A stretch of DNA of 64,000 bases from Ephemerocybe angulata (GCA_013368325.1 JAACJK010000168.1:310001-374000); one strand, 5' to 3'. Counted from the first letter of the stretch, positions 1-11,174 are shown. The notes: generated by a model from the sequence alone, not told the origin. Made by a program: numbers and translations.

Positions 1-2259
1 TTTTTCTTATACAGCGGGCACATCCAGCCCTCCGTGAAGCAGGAGGAGGCGTTGACGCTGTTGAGCTCGATATCATTGAAAACTCGGCGTAGCAAGGAGA
101 CGATGATTATAGTTTTATCGGCACCGGTCTTTGCTCTCTTCTCATTCCTTTCTATGAGGAACTTCCACAAGTCGGCTGGGACACCATCTGGCCCCGAAGC
201 CTTGTTGTTCGGCATCGACATGACTGCCTGGCGCACCAGGTCATTGTTTATCAGCTCATCCAGGGCACTTGCGTCCTCGTCAGACATACGAGCATCAAGC
301 TCATTCAAAACTGAAATCGTCGCTGCAGCCCTCTCCTCTGGGGATCTCTCGACATCTGACTAGATCGACTCGTGGTAGTCCCGCGCTATGCGCGCCATTT
401 CATCCGATCGCCGAGCAGGAGGTGCAGCAGGGTCGGACGGGTCGCGGAGAAGGGGGATCGTGTCCCTGGGGACGGTCTCCCTGTTGGATCGAATCCAGGT
501 CTTCCCAATCGTCTCGGTTTCGAGAGCAAACTTCGTCGCAGTGTCGTCTCGCTTCCTCTCTAACTGGTCCCGCTCGATGGCTTTAATCTCTTTTGCCAGA
601 GCGTCCACCTTGGTGGCTCGGTCATCCGAATCGAGCGACTCATCGCTTACTGCAGTCGCATACTGGGTCTTGAGCTCGGCCAGCTTCTTCTTGGCCTTGG
701 GCACACCGGTACGCACTATCTCTTTCGCTTTAGTCACCATCTGGGCTTTCAGCCGTGTGAGCGCTCCCATCGGTGTAAGGTCTTCAGCGAGGCACGCCAT
801 AGGATCCTAAATCAGCTGCAGGGTGTCAGTGCACATTTTTTCAACCGCTGGAGTGGGGTGACCCACTCCAGAGACGAGAGAGAGGAGGAGAGAAGCCAGA
901 GTAGATTAGACGCGCAGAGTTGGCGCGGGTCGGTGTTTGGCGGTGTTCTGCTGTAGCTTTGTAGATTAGTCAGCTTTGGCTTTTGGCGACGCGTCGCGTC
1001 TGTTGTTTCTTAACCCAATACCACCGTGTTGTTCTTGCTCTTCGTCGTCGTCGCATCGCAGCTTCCGTCTCTTGTCATCTGCGCATCTCTCAGCATCTGA
1101 CCGTCCCATTCTGGTGACAACAGTGGGATCCCACCACGCATTCAAGTGGTGGGGTCATCGAGCTTCAGCCACATCGTCGCATCATCGCATATCAACATCG
1201 TCGAAGAATCAGTCGCAGCAACGGCAGTGGTGGAAGCTCAGCGAATCCTTTCGGTCGAATCGGTCGCACCATCAGCTCAGCATCAGCTCGCATTGGCAAA
1301 AACGGAGGAAAATACAAAAGTTCCCCCAATACCACCGTGTTGTTCTTGCTCTTCGTCGTCGTCGCATCGCAGCTTCCGTCTCTTGTCATCTGCGCATCTC
1401 TCAGCATCTGACCGTCCCACCGCCTCCAGGTATTTGTCATTCCTCAGAAGGAAAGCGGGGATCTCCCAGCGGCCTTTCCCTATATGTGGAGCACCGAGAT
1501 CATACAGCATAGCTACCACGAGCTCGTGGTCCGTTACCAGTGGCTGATCCACCAAAATATTCCAATCACGTGTGGCATGGTATAGATCTTCCTTGACATA
1601 GATACAGTCAAGTCGCGAATGCGCGGCTACTGCAGCACCAGGCGCAGCCTTCCAGGTGTACTCTCTCCTCTGTGGGTATTCACGTCTCCACCCGTCTATC
1701 AGTCGACGGCCCTCGAGGAACGCGCCAAGCGCCAAAACCGCATTTCGCGCATCCTCTCTCGAAGGCTCTCTGTCCCTGCAGGACTCAACCAAGTTAAAAT
1801 CGCCCGCCAGGAAGTCGGGGGAGGGGCGGGATTATTTCGCGCATCATACCGCGTCTTCAGCGTCGTCCAGAAATTCACATTCAGGATGGCGTCGTTAGGA
1901 GCATAGACGCCCAGAACAGTCACTCGGCGCTCATCACCGAAGGAGACCGAGAGCGCTCGTCCCGGGACGATCTCATGCATGGCGACTTGGTCTCTGGTGC
2001 AAGGCACCTCTCGTCGGTTGATCAAAACAGCCACACCGCCACTGTTGGTGTTAAAATGATTTATTGAACTGACCAAGATAGCAGACTTATCATATAGGGT
2101 ATTCAAGGATGCCGCCATAGTGCCCGTAAGATGCGTCTCCTGAACTACCAGGACGCCAATGCGCCTCGCTCTCATGACCGCCACTAAGTCACGCCATTTA
2201 TATCTCGTCTCCTCAGTGCCCGCACTGTTGACGTTGATCGAGGCGACCGTAACGCGCAC
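1..2259 (-). pseudogene. LINE ORF2 (Tad-like): endonuclease, linker and start of RT, broken
   Basis: Second ORF of a non-LTR retrotransposon, read on the minus strand and running off the left edge. The first part (2259 to about 1424) is an endonuclease/exonuclease/phosphatase fold: it opens VTVASINVNSAG, then shows QETHL, GDFN, and a C-terminal SRLDCIYV...TDHELV, the usual catalytic Glu, Asp-x-Asn and His positions. A linker rich in K/E follows (800-360), then the reverse transcriptase start NNKASGPDGVPADLW (about 180-240), typical of LINE RT. It is dead: a one-base shift in a C-run near 1820 splits the endonuclease, a frame change and stop lie near 800-830, and an LTR element sits at 849-1419. 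Removing 849-1419 and one copy of CCGC restores the reading LEAVEK across the junction. ORF2 continues beyond the window, so its integrity there cannot be judged. Confident about family, less about clade. Confidence 0.85.
849..1419 (+). mobile_element. Small deleted LTR retrotransposon inserted in the LINE
   Basis: The left end begins with a perfect 10-bp palindrome arm pair at 848-871 (CTGGAGTGGG / CCCACTCCAG), a form common at fungal LTR ends. The LTR would run 849-1108 and end in CCCA. After a three-base spacer comes TGGTGACAACAGTG (1112-1125), a primer-binding-site-like string that starts with TGG. The same string follows the LTR of the Gypsy element near 11160. The last 95 bp of the LTR recur exactly at 1325-1419 (copy at 1014-1108, offset 311). 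The element is flanked by CCGC (845-848 and 1420-1423). It has no coding capacity, so it reads as an internally deleted copy with only the end of the 3' LTR left. A TRIM-like miniature element is the alternative. Confidence 0.65.
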
Positions 2260-2267
2260 TTTTGTCC

Positions 2268-2594
2268 TCAGCGGTTTGCGTGGTTGTGTCTGTTGCCCAC
2301 CAGGAGCGGCCGTGGGTTGGGCTCGCTGGGGACATCCGGGGGCATGCCGCCTGCCGAACCATGCAGTAATGGGTCTCTGGGTGAGAGAAGCCGAGGGGGG
2401 TGGGTGTGACCCTCCATTGGAGGGGTCAGCAGCAGCTGCACGCTGGGCTTGAGACGCAGCCCGACCGGAAGCGGTCGCAGGGGGCGTCGTGATGTATCTA
2501 ACAAGGAAGGAGCAGGAGTCAGAGACTCCGGGGCGCTACCGAACTCACCAGACCGATCTTCGAGGCTAGAGCTAGCGCCACGGCTCACCGCCTC
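2268..2594 (-). other. LINE sequence upstream of ORF2, cut by the Copia element
   Basis: Minus-strand sequence between the Copia insertion and the ORF2 start. A 106-codon open frame (2588-2268) is rich in Pro, Arg and Leu and resembles nothing I know. It continues across the Copia element at 14437. It is probably leader or inter-ORF sequence of the LINE. Confidence 0.4.
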
Positions 2595-2972
2595 TGTTAG
2601 AAGGCAATGCTCATGTTACCTTCATCATCATTTGATACATAGCTTTTCGACGCTTCTTTCATTTCATCATTCTATCTGTCATTCTTTCATCATTCTATTC
2701 TATCAATCATTCCATCTATCATTCTGTTGATGGTTATCACTTTATTGTTCTATAGATAGATCGATCATTGTTCTCTGACTCTATTGTTCTGTAAATAGAT
2801 CGATCATTGTTCTCATACAGTATATAGTCCACACTGTGAGCGGTTGAGTCCCCATCGAACTCTTCCCACTCACAGGTGCGTATCATGTATATCGTATAGT
2901 TATTACAAGTCTAATCGAACTCTTCCCACTCACAGACGTGGTCAGAACTTATCCAAACTTAACAGTTTGATA
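2595..2972 (+). repeat. Copia 5' LTR
   Basis: Starts TGTTAGAAGG and ends CAGTTTGATA. The end is fixed by the target duplication and by the 3' copy at 14431. Inside are two imperfect tandem units around TAGATCGATCATTGTTCTC (2755-2815) and two copies of TCGAACTCTTCCCACTCACAG (about 2856 and 2914). The expected TG...CA end is absent: TTAACA lies 8 bp inside the terminus. Confidence 0.9.
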
Positions 2973-2998
2973 AGTTATGAGCCCCGGGCTCCTCTGAT
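2973..2998 (+). other. Copia primer binding site, initiator-tRNA half type
   Basis: Directly after the LTR comes AGTTATGAGCCCCGGGCTCC. Its complement contains GGGCTCATAAC, which matches the anticodon arm and loop of eukaryotic initiator tRNA-Met (CAU anticodon). This fits priming by a cleaved 5' half of tRNA-iMet, as in Drosophila copia, rather than by a tRNA 3' end. Inference from sequence complementarity only. Confidence 0.6.
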
Positions 2999-3202
2999 AA
3001 GCAACACTTGTTTTGTAATCAGACACCGCATGTTATCGCTACCATCGCCCGTTACGATCACCATCCGACCTCACCCTCGCTCCCCTCGCTATCTCGGAGT
3101 TATACTCCTCTTAGCATCATTCCACTATTCTTGTGGTGATTTTCGCCCAAGAGTGCTCCCCTCCATTACTCCCCTACTCACTCTTCCACAAGTCCTCTCG
3201 CT

Positions 3203-4003
3203 ATGGCAACAGACAACATGTCCAGCTCTGAAAGCGTGGTCATGCTGACCAATGCTACCTTCCAGCAATGGAAGAACAACATCGTCAACAAGTCGTTCAG
3301 CTTCTGCGCCCACGACATCCTCACTAGGGCAGAGGAATTCCCTCTTTCCGGCTCTGCATCGGAGAAGGCGTTCTTCAACCAAGCGCGATCCAAAACCATC
3401 GGCTACATCCGCAGCACCCTCGACCATGCTCAGATTGAGAATCTCCTCGCAGGGATTCCCATGAACGACCTCCCCGCTATCTGGGAAGCTCTCCTGGAAA
3501 CCTACAAGTCCAAGTCCTCTGGATCTCGTGCTACCATCCTCCAGGAGCTTGTCAGCCTCCGCAAGGGAGACGCCAGCCATGAGGAAGAAGGCTATGCTGA
3601 CTTCGGATCTCGCGCTCTCGCCCTTGGAGCTCGCCTCGCAAATCTGCTCCCCTCTCCACCTGTCTATACTGCATCATCCTACGTCCGAGCCACGAGCACC
3701 TACACGGCTTCAACGTACACCGACGGATACAGCACAGCCAAGCTCACCGAGGACCTGGCACTCAGCATGATTGCCATCGGTCTCATTGGCAAGGACGACG
3801 AGATGCTTCGGCACACTCTCAACCACCTCGATGAGAGCACCATGAACGCCTCGGAGATCCTCAAACATCTCCGAAAGTCTGATGTTCTCAAGCAGAACAC
3901 TGCCAATGCCGAGGCATCTGCCCTTCGCGCCTCCGGAAGCACCAGCGAGACGCCAAAGTACAAGTGCAAGATCCACGGTGCGCAGAACTTCCCTTGGGTC
4001 TGA
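3203..4003 (+). pseudogene. Copia Gag
   Basis: Capsid-like polyprotein start of 266 codons, ATG at 3203. The N-terminal part carries the Copia Gag (UBN2-type) pattern FQQWKNNI ... IWEALLETY ... ILQELVSLRKGD. The end holds half of a zinc-knuckle (CKIHGAQN) where the frame is lost. The other half (SEDCY-x-LKK) is in the next frame from about 4000, so a small indel near 3990-4003 splits gag from pol. In Copia elements gag and pol are normally one frame, so I read this as damage and not programmed frameshifting. Confidence 0.85.
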
Positions 4004-6014
4004 GGACTGCTACCAGCTCAAGAAGAGGGCAAACAAGAAGGCGCTGAAGGCTCAGGAAGCCAACGCTGCCTCTTCCTCCTCTACCTCTGCTCCCGACAAT
4101 GACCAGAAGGCCATGCTCGCTCAAGTTGCCCACATCGCAAGTCCCCTTGTCCGCCGCTCTGCCCGTATGCCCACTGACACTTCCTGGAACCCAGACTCAG
4201 GTGCAACCTCACATATGACGCCGCACCGCGACTGGATCCGGAACATGGTTCCGGTGAAGGTCCCCATCTCACTCGCCAATGACGAGGTGGTCTGGGCTAC
4301 AGGGCAGGGACAAGTGTGGTATACGCCGGTAATACACGGAAAGACCGGAGAGACTTTGATATTCGATGATGTACTATATGTTCCTACTCTGCGCAACAAT
4401 CTCTTCTCTATCCTCTACGTTGTTAAGAAGAAAAAGATGCGAGTTGTCATCGAAGGCGACTCCCTCGAATTCTTTAAAAATGGCAAGCTTCTAGTCACAG
4501 CTACCATTCGCGGATGCACAGGATCCTTAGATGGGTCCACGCTCACGCACGACGACACGATGGCCGCATTTGCGACTAGAGTTGAGAAGGAACTACTGCA
4601 CCAACGATTAGGACACATCGGCAAGGACAGACTGGATACTCTACTTCGTCATGACCTCGCCACTGGCGTCTTGGTACACGAGGAATCATCGCTCCAGGAT
4701 ATCTGTGAGCACTGCATAGCTGGGAAGCAACATCGGGATCCATTCCCTCATCTATCAGAGCATCGCTCCACCGAGCTCCTAGGACGTATCCACTCGGACG
4801 TCCATGGACCTCTCAGCACCCAGACACCTGTCGGGTACCAGTACTGGATCGTCTTCATTGATGACCACTCACGATTCAAGAAGGTTTACCTATTGAAGTG
4901 CAAGAGCGACGCCTTCCAGGCCTTCAAAGACTTTGTTGCTGAAGTAGAACGAAAGCACGGAGTCAAGGTCAAGGAGCTCCGCGACGATAAAGGAGGAGAA
5001 TACATTGGCAAGAACTTCGAGTCTTGGTGCACAGAGCGTGGGATCACACGTCAGCACACCGTCAAGGCTACGCCTCAGCAGAACGGTGTTAGCGAACGTC
5101 TGAACCGCACCCTGGCTGAAGGCGTAATCGCCATGCTCAACCAGGCATCTCTCCCTATGATGTTCTGGGGCGCCGCCGTACTCTACTACACCGAGATCCT
5201 TAACGCCACCCCCTCCTCTGCGCTTTCAAACACGACCTCCTATGAAGTTTGGCACAAATCCAAGCCTGATATCTCCATGTTCCGAGTCTTTGGCTGCCGT
5301 GCATTCGTAAACATCACACGAAAAGACCGCACCAACCTCCAACCACATGCAGAACTCTGTATCTTTATTGGTTTCGAACCAGGATACAAGCGCTGGAAGT
5401 GCTACAACCCAAGCACGAAGAAAGTCGTCATATCACGCGACATCATCTTCGACGAGAAATCCTTCCCAGGACTATCAACCAAAGCCAATCCACAGGTTCA
5501 GGTACCTGTCGGCATTCGGGACATATGGCCAGACGCTGCTAATGATCCTACGCCACTACCTGCTAAGCCACCCGTTGTTCTCCCATCTCCTCCACCTCCT
5601 CCTAATCATCGCAACGACGATTCCGATGAGAGTGATAGTGATGACGATGGAGAGAACCCAGCGGTGCGCACTCCCAAACGACCTGCACAAGGCTCCGCGC
5701 CTAAAGCAGACACACGTCGACCAGAGTATCATCCCTCTACTCCTCCTAGTCCAACACGCCAAACCCAGACCAAACCTGCCATACCCGAATCTCCCTTCAC
5801 GCCTCCATCCCCTGAAATTGGTCCTATCCCTGCTCCTGCTTTCCCCGATCCTCCTCCTCAGCCCTCGTTCATTCCACGTCCTGTCGGTGCACCTCCCTTG
5901 GTGTCGCAGAGCACACGTCCTGTTTGTGCCTCCACCATAGCATTGACAGACTTCCAGCTGCTCCATGGGGTGCAACGACGAGGCACTCAACCACACGCTG
6001 ATGAGAAGTGGACG
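4004..6014 (+). pseudogene. Copia Pol, N-terminal part: protease and integrase
   Basis: Open frame (formally 3882-6017) continuing gag after the shift. In order: aspartic protease (WNPDSGATSHMT, catalytic DSG), GAG-pre-integrase zinc binding region (HQRLGHIGKDRL then CEHCIAGK), integrase core with HSDVHGP, DDHSRF, DDKGGEYIG and QQNGVSER (D, D, E positions all present), then a long Pro/Ser/Asp-rich linker. The frame stops at TGA 6015-6017, which is the first codon of the inserted element at 6015. The reverse transcriptase resumes at 11385. Confidence 0.88.
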
Positions 6015-6868
6015 TGAGCACGGAAAATGCTCACACCCAACACAAACACACCAACTATCGTCCGTTAAGACGATTCTGTTCTAGGTACTGGTCTAGAGAG
6101 TAGGGGATCCTATGTGATTAATATTTCTAAGAATTATCACGATTTTATTGGATTTTACTTGACGACTCGAAGGGCTCAGAATCGGTTTCGGAAGACAGCT
6201 GGTGGTTTTCAACCGGCCTAAAACGGTAATGATCTTATAGGGGCTCTTTCTGTCTAGCTTCGAAAGTTCGTAGAATTTATTCTAGGCTAACTAATATTTT
6301 CACGAATTCTAACGATTTTCTCGTGATTTACGGATGCGCACGAAGAGCACAGAAATCGATTCGGGGAACGGGCGCTTAGGTGAGCGATAGGCGCGCGCGG
6401 CGATGACAAAGCCGCGTGACTGATGGGGCGTTCGGCGATCGCCGAGATGGATCAGAATAGGGTTGCTTTGACTCAACGACGACGACACAGGCTGGGATCC
6501 TCAAGGTAAGTTCTATTGCTTCGATCTGAGTATGCTGACTATAGTTCTAGGACTCTAGGTACACGGAGGTGGGCTGGTAGGCTCGGATCGGACGGGAAAC
6601 GGAAGGTAACAAGCTGCGAAGGGTAAGTTCGCAGTTCCAGGTACTCGATCGCGACAACGAAGACGCGAGAATGATCCTGGGTTGACGCTAAGGTGAGAGG
6701 AACACACGGATAGAGTCAAAACTGGGGGGTAAATTCGCTAAACTACAATTCACAGGTTTTTCGGTATATACGATGGACGAAACGCGAAGATACAAACAAG
6801 ACAAACGCCAAAACGGGAGCAACGGGCTAACGAGATACCGAGCGATAATCAGGTGCGTAGGCTAACTC
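6015..6868. mobile_element. Left part of the composite insertion: unidentified LTR/leader sequence
   Basis: Begins TGAGCACGGAAAATGCTCA, a hairpin-forming palindrome typical of fungal LTR ends, directly at the Copia break. No second copy of this terminus is seen near 11380. It has two diverged copies of a roughly 40-bp motif (taatattt...aacgatttt...gattta, about 6119 and 6291) and several intron-like strings on the plus strand, the best being gtaagttc...gctgac...ttctag at about 6507-6550. There is no recognisable protein. It probably derives from a different element than the Gypsy to its right. Confidence 0.45.
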
Positions 6869-9436
6869 TTATTGTTCTAGGGCTTCTCGAGCTTCGAAGA
6901 AGCTCGGAGTGTCGCGCCACCTAGAGTGCGTAGAGTTAAGTTTGTCGTTTAGGAGATGATCACGTAGTGCTTGGCAATCGGTCTCGATTTCGATAGGATA
7001 GCCCCAAAGGATGTCGTCGAATTTGTCGAAGCTATACTTTAGCGCTGCGAATTCCAAGAGGAAGGGCTTGTATCTTTCCTCTGCTGGAGATGTGCGTTTA
7101 GACGCGAAGCCGACGGGATGTAAAACTGACTGCTCCACTCCGTTGGCCATGATCGAAAGATGTCGCTGTGATATCATACCGGCAAATCCATACTTGCACC
7201 CATCCGTCGTCACGATGAATGGTGTTCCATCGAACTTGGGGCCCTTGAGGACCGGTTCGCTTGTTAATGCGACCTTGAGCCGCAAGAACGCCTGTGTGTG
7301 CACGTCCGTCCAGATACTTGCGAGCGAGTGACCTTTCATGGCCCGGGTGTATGCCGCTTTCCCCTTCATCCTCGGAATGTCGAGACTCCGAGCCAAGTCC
7401 GTGAGCGGCTGGGCAATGGTTGCGTAGCCTTTTATGAGTGATCTGAAGTACCCCGAGAGACCGAGGAATGCGCCGAGGTTTTGCAAATCGGTTGGTGTCT
7501 TCCAGGCAGCGATCACTGTGAGCTTTGTCAAGTCGGGCTTGATGCCGTCTCCTCCCACTCGTCCACCTGCGAACGTCCCTTCCGACATGAAGGACCGAGA
7601 CTTCATGGCTGAGAGCGAGAGTCCTGTCTCTCGCACCCGCTGTAGAAGAATCCGAGTGTTCCCGAGCATGGTGTCAAAGTCATCGCCAGCCATACCTCCA
7701 TCATCGACGAAGAGCTCGAACAGAGTGCCAACGAGATTCCCCAGAGCTCGGGCCGTCATCTGTGCAAATGTAGACGGGGCCCCTGTCAGCCCGAATGGCA
7801 TCCTCTTGTAGCAGAAGTAGCCTCTTCCTTCCACGTAGAAGCATACGTACGGCCGGTCCTCTATGTTTATCTCGCATGCGTAGAAGCCGCTCGCGAAGTC
7901 GAATATGCTGAGCCACCGATGCCCGCTGAGATTCTGCTGCTTTGCCCTGATGTCTCCCTGTGGCATAGGCGGCACCTTCGTCACTTTGTTCAGCTCTGCG
8001 AAATCCTGACATACCCTCCACTTCGTCGTCTCTGGTGAACTCCCTCCCGCCGGTCGATTCCGTGTTGGCCGCGGGCCCAGTTTCTCGAACATGGACTCCA
8101 TTCCCGCTTCTACGCACTCGTCGTTCACCACATGCTGGATCTCGTCGATCGTCAACCCTTCGCCCTCGTGAGCTTTCCTCGCCAGTGTCGTGGCACCACA
8201 GCACTTGACGTCCTGCAGATCGATGGCCTCGATAATATCTGCACCGAGCATGGTATCCAGCACCTTGTTATAGAACTCCTTTTGAGGTGGGCTGAGACGT
8301 CGCTGCCCAATCTTCGTCCGGAAGACATGATCACGAGGTATGTCCAGGCGATGTGCATCCCCCTCGACTGCGAGTACCTCGCTCATTGAGAGCGCAAAGC
8401 AGTCGGCATGCTCGGCGACGAGATCCTTTACCTGACTTCTTTGTATCTCGTCAAGGTCGCCACCTATTGTGACCTCCTGTAAAACCGCTCGCACCCGTTC
8501 TGCATTGAATGGGTCCGTCCTCCGTGTCAGCAAGGTAGGCTCGAAGACCTTGACTATATCTGGCTGGGCAGTTCCTGGATGAGAAGTATCCTCTTCTCCC
8601 GCCACTGGGTCCACTATCCAGACTGAGCTCCATCCCGGCTTCGCTCGATCCGCTCCTCTTCCTAAATCATCAACCGCATCTACGTCAGTGATGTTCTCGT
8701 TCTCGTTTGAAGTATCCAATAGCGAGACTTCCCTCGTAGGGGATTGCAAGTCCCCTTCGATTGTTATGCGTGTTTCCTCTGATGCCTCGTTCGACTTCTC
8801 CATCCACCGTCCCGCGTCCTTGTGCTGGTTCCCGATACTGACCAATTGCCCTGGGCTACCGATGTTTGGGATTTGTATGTTGTCATTCCCATAGTCGTGA
8901 ATAGCACCCAGGCTCTCGAGCAGCGGCTTTCCGATGAGAAGATCCCATGCGCCCCCACCATTGAATACCTCGAGGTCGGTCTGGCACGAAACACCACCAA
9001 TCGTAAACACACCTCTCCACACCCCTAGCGACGGAGTGACAATTCCGTTTGCCATCCGAAGCCACTTCCTCGATGACTGTAAGACACCGAGGCGATGTTC
9101 AACCTTTCGATACCTCATCTCTTCCATCGCATTCACCAATGCTCCATCATCAACCGTGCTCAACACTCGCACCACCTCTCCTCTCGGTCCTCCCAGTTTC
9201 GTCCATTGCATAAACGGAACTGTCTTCCTGTTCTCACTTAGCTCGTCAACGCGATACAGATCCAAAATGATAGCATTTTCGGGAATAGTGTACATCGATG
9301 TATCCAGGATAACCACATCATCTCTTGGTAAAGCTCCCTCCCCCACCGGGGTATACTGCGCGCTGACGGGCTCCATGCTGTCCCCGAACTCCGCCTCTAT
9401 CTGAACGGGGACCTCGACTCCATCCTCCTCCTGCAC
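6869..9436 (-). CDS. Gypsy Pol: protease, RT and partial RNase H
   Basis: 855 codons. The protease region has STVDDGALVN, with VDDG in place of the usual D-S/T-G, and the flap partner WDLLIGKPLLESLGA. The reverse transcriptase follows: WRVCQDFAELNKVT, WLSIFDFASGFYACEI, YKRMPFGLTGAPSTF, and FELFVDDGG as the YxDD-box variant FVDD. RNase H begins IVTTDGCKYGFAGMIS and reaches ETDCQALRDHLL before ending in a short unrelated tail. Chromodomain and integrase are absent. This gives a protein able to fold RT but an element unable to integrate by itself. Reading frame open throughout the preserved part. Confidence 0.88.
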   Translation of the reverse strand: MQEEDGVEVPVQIEAEFGDSMEPVSAQYTPVGEGALPRDDVVILDTSMYTIPENAIILDLYRVDELSENRKTVPFMQWTKLGGPRGEVVRVLSTVDDGALVNAMEEMRYRKVEHRLGVLQSSRKWLRMANGIVTPSLGVWRGVFTIGGVSCQTDLEVFNGGGAWDLLIGKPLLESLGAIHDYGNDNIQIPNIGSPGQLVSIGNQHKDAGRWMEKSNEASEETRITIEGDLQSPTREVSLLDTSNENENITDVDAVDDLGRGADRAKPGWSSVWIVDPVAGEEDTSHPGTAQPDIVKVFEPTLLTRRTDPFNAERVRAVLQEVTIGGDLDEIQRSQVKDLVAEHADCFALSMSEVLAVEGDAHRLDIPRDHVFRTKIGQRRLSPPQKEFYNKVLDTMLGADIIEAIDLQDVKCCGATTLARKAHEGEGLTIDEIQHVVNDECVEAGMESMFEKLGPRPTRNRPAGGSSPETTKWRVCQDFAELNKVTKVPPMPQGDIRAKQQNLSGHRWLSIFDFASGFYACEINIEDRPYVCFYVEGRGYFCYKRMPFGLTGAPSTFAQMTARALGNLVGTLFELFVDDGGMAGDDFDTMLGNTRILLQRVRETGLSLSAMKSRSFMSEGTFAGGRVGGDGIKPDLTKLTVIAAWKTPTDLQNLGAFLGLSGYFRSLIKGYATIAQPLTDLARSLDIPRMKGKAAYTRAMKGHSLASIWTDVHTQAFLRLKVALTSEPVLKGPKFDGTPFIVTTDGCKYGFAGMISQRHLSIMANGVEQSVLHPVGFASKRTSPAEERYKPFLLEFAALKYSFDKFDDILWGYPIEIETDCQALRDHLLNDKLNSTHSRWRDTPSFFEAREALEQ

Positions 9437-9462
9437 TTCACGGGTCGTCGATGGTGCTCCTC

Positions 9463-10875
9463 CTAGTTCGACGACCCTTCCGCTTTTCCCTGATCCGCTA
9501 TGGCCCTTGCGTAAGCCTCCTGCAGCTGGCGATGTTCCTCGACCATGAGCTCATAGTCCTCCCTTGTCGCTGGAGTGCGGTGCTCAAGCTCTTCGTCGTA
9601 ATCCTGGATGTTGGACACGAGGTTGATGCTCGCAACCTCGACCCGAACTCCAGATCGACGAACTCGGGTCTCTATGCCTCCCGCCACCTGACGCCAATTG
9701 AACTCCTGCCTCGGAGACTGGGGGTGCTGGCATCCTGCTGGGACGTGAGACGACATGCCACATGTCCAACACTCACCTGACGCTAGAGGTTGGGAACCCG
9801 GTGTGAGGGGATACGGCCTGTATTCGTTCGGCTTCTTTGTCCCGTGCTCGGCGAGGTATCTATCGACCTGAGCGGCGTACTGACTCCTTCCTGTGGCCGT
9901 GTTGGGTTGGATAGGTATGGCGTTGCGCCTGACGTCGACTAGGCGCTCGGAATCCGGTCGTGAGACGAAAGGTTGGGCTGGTTGGTATGCTGGCGGCGCT
10001 GACGCGAGTGGGGTGAAGCGCGGTTGTTGGGGAACAGTCGTGGATGATAGCGAGACGTTGCGAAACGCCGCTCCTAGCGCTTTCGAGGGTGTGTTGGGTG
10101 CGTTGAGGAAGGCGTCGATTTTCCTGTTTCGCGTGGCCTTCTCGTGCTCCTCGTCAATCTTCTCGGCGATCTCTGCGATAGTGAGGGTGCGAACCGCCTT
10201 CGCGTACTCGGCCCAGGTCATATCCTTTGAACCCACGAGCCGTTGGATCACCTTTGGGAGTTTCTCCCTCGTCGTATCGACCAGCAAGTTACCTGTATCC
10301 GGAATATCCTCCGCCAGCTTCTCGACCTTATCCGCATAGGCGACGTGGGTGTACTCCTCCAACCCCGCTACAACCACCTTCTTCAGTAGATCCTGCGCCA
10401 ACAGCATGCATGCCAGCAGCGCTGTCTTCTTCTCGCTTGTCGTCTTCACCGTGACGGTCTTCTCGGGCCACTTGAGAGCGAAGGCTGCCTCGAGGAGGGT
10501 CCACGACCCTCGTGTTGGGGCCGGGAGAGCACGATGCCAGATGTCGGCTGTCGAGCCGGACTTGAGGTTGTAGCCGAAGTACAGGGCCTTCTTGGCGTCG
10601 TCGAATGTGCCCACAGCCCCCAGCATGTAGAATCGCTGGAGAGAGCGGATGAAATCCTGGGGATTGTCATCCCCATCCCCACTGAATGTCGTCGTCGTGT
10701 CTGGTGCCATCAGAAGCAAGAAATCCTGGGTGTTGGTCGACGCTGGTGGTTCCGGAAGCGGTGGCGAGGGTGGTAGAATCGGGGGTAGGCTGAGATAGTG
10801 ATTTATAGGCGAAGGGGAGGGAAAGGGGGTCCAAGTAGCAGGCGTAAGAATGAATGTCGATGATGCTGGGCTCAA
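9463..10875 (-). CDS. Gypsy Gag with zinc knuckle
   Basis: 470 codons. A Pro/Ser-rich N-terminus is followed by a helical capsid-like domain (DFIRSLQRFY ... ALYFGYNLKSGSTADIW ... WTLLEAAFALKWPE) and a single CCHC knuckle CWTCGMSSHVPAGC near residue 375-390. It ends just upstream of the pol frame, in the usual gag-pol order. Intact as an open frame. Shadow frames on the plus strand here are not supported. Confidence 0.85.
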   Translation of the reverse strand: MSPASSTFILTPATWTPFPSPSPINHYLSLPPILPPSPPLPEPPASTNTQDFLLLMAPDTTTTFSGDGDDNPQDFIRSLQRFYMLGAVGTFDDAKKALYFGYNLKSGSTADIWHRALPAPTRGSWTLLEAAFALKWPEKTVTVKTTSEKKTALLACMLLAQDLLKKVVVAGLEEYTHVAYADKVEKLAEDIPDTGNLLVDTTREKLPKVIQRLVGSKDMTWAEYAKAVRTLTIAEIAEKIDEEHEKATRNRKIDAFLNAPNTPSKALGAAFRNVSLSSTTVPQQPRFTPLASAPPAYQPAQPFVSRPDSERLVDVRRNAIPIQPNTATGRSQYAAQVDRYLAEHGTKKPNEYRPYPLTPGSQPLASGECWTCGMSSHVPAGCQHPQSPRQEFNWRQVAGGIETRVRRSGVRVEVASINLVSNIQDYDEELEHRTPATREDYELMVEEHRQLQEAYARAIADQGKAEGSSN

Positions 10876-11154
10876 ACTGATTGGGGATTCGTCGGTGAGT
10901 GTCGCCTCTGAAGCGTTATCGTCGGGCTCTGACAGTGTAATTCCCGGTGTAGAGACACCTGAGCCGTATATCCTCGAAGAGTTGCCTCTGCTGATAAGAA
11001 ATTCCCAAGAAAAGGCCGGACTGGGTGGTTCCGACAGTTTGTCGATGTCGAGGTTGGTTCAGTAGTCCGTTTATCGCTTGTCGCTGTATTGTTCGTCCCT
11101 TGTCGCTTGTTCCCTTGTCACTTGTCACTTGTCGCTTGGCACTTGTAGAGTCGA

Positions 11155-11172
11155 ATCGCACTGTTGTCACCA
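11155..11172 (-). other. Gypsy primer binding site
   Basis: On the minus strand, two bases after the LTR end (CCA), the sequence is TGGTGACAACAGTGCG. It begins TGG, as expected for pairing with a tRNA 3'-CCA end. The implied tRNA acceptor end would be CACTGTTGTCACCA. The same 14-mer follows the LTR of the element at 849-1419. Confidence 0.6.
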
Positions 11173-11174
11173 GA

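Noticed and set aside
2964..2972. Copia LTR ending at the TTAACA eight bases inside
   Set aside because: The target duplication gcctc follows GATA at 14431, and the isolated 32-bp copy at 40735 also starts at TATC, so the longer end is right.
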